DNA of 64,000 nt from Brevundimonas sp. MYb52 (GTDB lineage: Bacteria > Pseudomonadota > Alphaproteobacteria > Caulobacterales > Caulobacteraceae): positions 1 through 64,000 of the forward strand of contig NZ_PCPB01000001.1 in NCBI RefSeq assembly GCF_002979535.1, given 5' to 3'. Under the pieces are notes generated by a model, which saw only the letters and a list, made by a program, of their open reading frames with translations, did not search any database and was not told the origin of the DNA. Every line of letters starts with the position of its first letter. Position 1 is the first letter of the stretch. The translations under genes and the position numbers were made by a program. Positions 63,699 through 64,000 of the stretch are shown one piece after another.

Positions 63699-64000
63699 AT
63701 GACCGCAGTGCTGACGGAGCGGCAGAAGAAGTGGTTCGCCACAGTCCAGGCCAATCTGGAGAAGAACACCGGCAAGCCTCTGGCCGATTGGGTCACGATC
63801 ATGAAGACCTGTCCCGAGACCGGGCCGCGCGCTCAAGCCGCCTGGTTGAAGGCTGAATACGGCGTAGGGCAGAACCACGCGGCGCAGATATTGGACGCCT
63901 GCCGCCCCGCTGATGGCCCCGGCTGGGACGAGCCCGAGGCCCTACGCGTCGCCTTGTGGAAGGATGCGGCTTCGCTGGCGATCCTTGAGGCGGTCGAGCG
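63699..64000 (+). CDS. DUF4287 domain protein, cut by window end
   Basis: An ATG behind GGAGGGACGC opens a frame that runs off the right edge after 100 codons. The first 70 residues (QKKWFATVQANLEKNTGKPLADWV-type start, then KTCPETGPRAQAAWLKAEYG and HAAQILDA) match DUF4287, usually followed by a DUF5655 domain. Function unknown. Not complete here, so length cannot be judged. Confidence 0.8.
   Translation, partial: MTAVLTERQKKWFATVQANLEKNTGKPLADWVTIMKTCPETGPRAQAAWLKAEYGVGQNHAAQILDACRPADGPGWDEPEALRVALWKDAASLAILEAVE

Overview
The window is a 64 kb piece of a GC-rich alphaproteobacterial chromosome. The best fit is a Caulobacteraceae member, probably Brevundimonas or a close relative. This rests on the high-GC codon use, the ribosomal operon order (rpsJ to rplO, secY, adk, rpsM, rpsK, rpoA, rplQ), the short LID-less adenylate kinase, and alphaproteobacterial families: ATP12, two DUF2336 proteins, a phasin, ClpS-ClpA, a CC0125/CC1285-type lipoprotein and a SPOR-tailed D,D-carboxypeptidase. 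No insertion sequence, prophage, CRISPR array or broken gene was seen.

Layout. 1-4.2 kb: an overlapping CelD-like acetyltransferase and JmjC/cupin-like oxygenase pair, a secreted DUF2807 protein and an outer-membrane barrel. 4.5-19.9 kb: the ribosomal protein block. It has a clear promoter before rpsJ, a terminator-like hairpin between rpmD and rplO, a REP-like palindrome before secY, a TonB-like gene after adk, and a second strong promoter before rpsM. 20-30 kb: a GNAT protein, an ABC-2 exporter, a lipoprotein phosphodiesterase, a Tet-like MFS pump, an HtrA lipoprotein protease, a subclass B3 metallo-beta-lactamase with Glu in place of the first zinc His, a VOC protein and RarA. 30-36 kb: two RluA-family pseudouridine synthases and one RsuA-family enzyme, the CC0125-type lipoprotein, CrcB, a HAD phosphatase, ATP12, and a small membrane-protein/winged-helix pair behind three matching palindromes.

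36-47 kb: a DJ-1-like protein, a DUF938 methyltransferase, GTP-dependent PEP carboxykinase, a DAO-type oxidase, a second TonB protein, a lytic transglycosylase, and a cluster of DUF2336, Hpt, NAD kinase and DUF2336. 47-56 kb: a class II aldolase-like protein and outer-membrane protein, an RND efflux adaptor and pump, a large REP-like palindrome, a cytochrome c lipoprotein, FeoA-FeoB, a TetR regulator and tRNA-Thr(UGU). 56-64 kb: small membrane proteins, a HIT protein, a DUF2239 gene whose promoter lies inside an inverted repeat, the carboxypeptidase, a phasin, a DUF4440-like protein, ClpS-ClpA, and a DUF4287 gene cut by the window end.

The most notable points outside the housekeeping genes are the putative operator systems (three CTTTCCA/TGGAAAG palindromes; the ATCCGGG inverted repeat; PhaR-like sites before both pckG and the phasin gene), the B3 lactamase variant, the DUF2336/Hpt/NadK cluster and the acetyltransferase-oxygenase pair. 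All reading was by eye; no searches were run.
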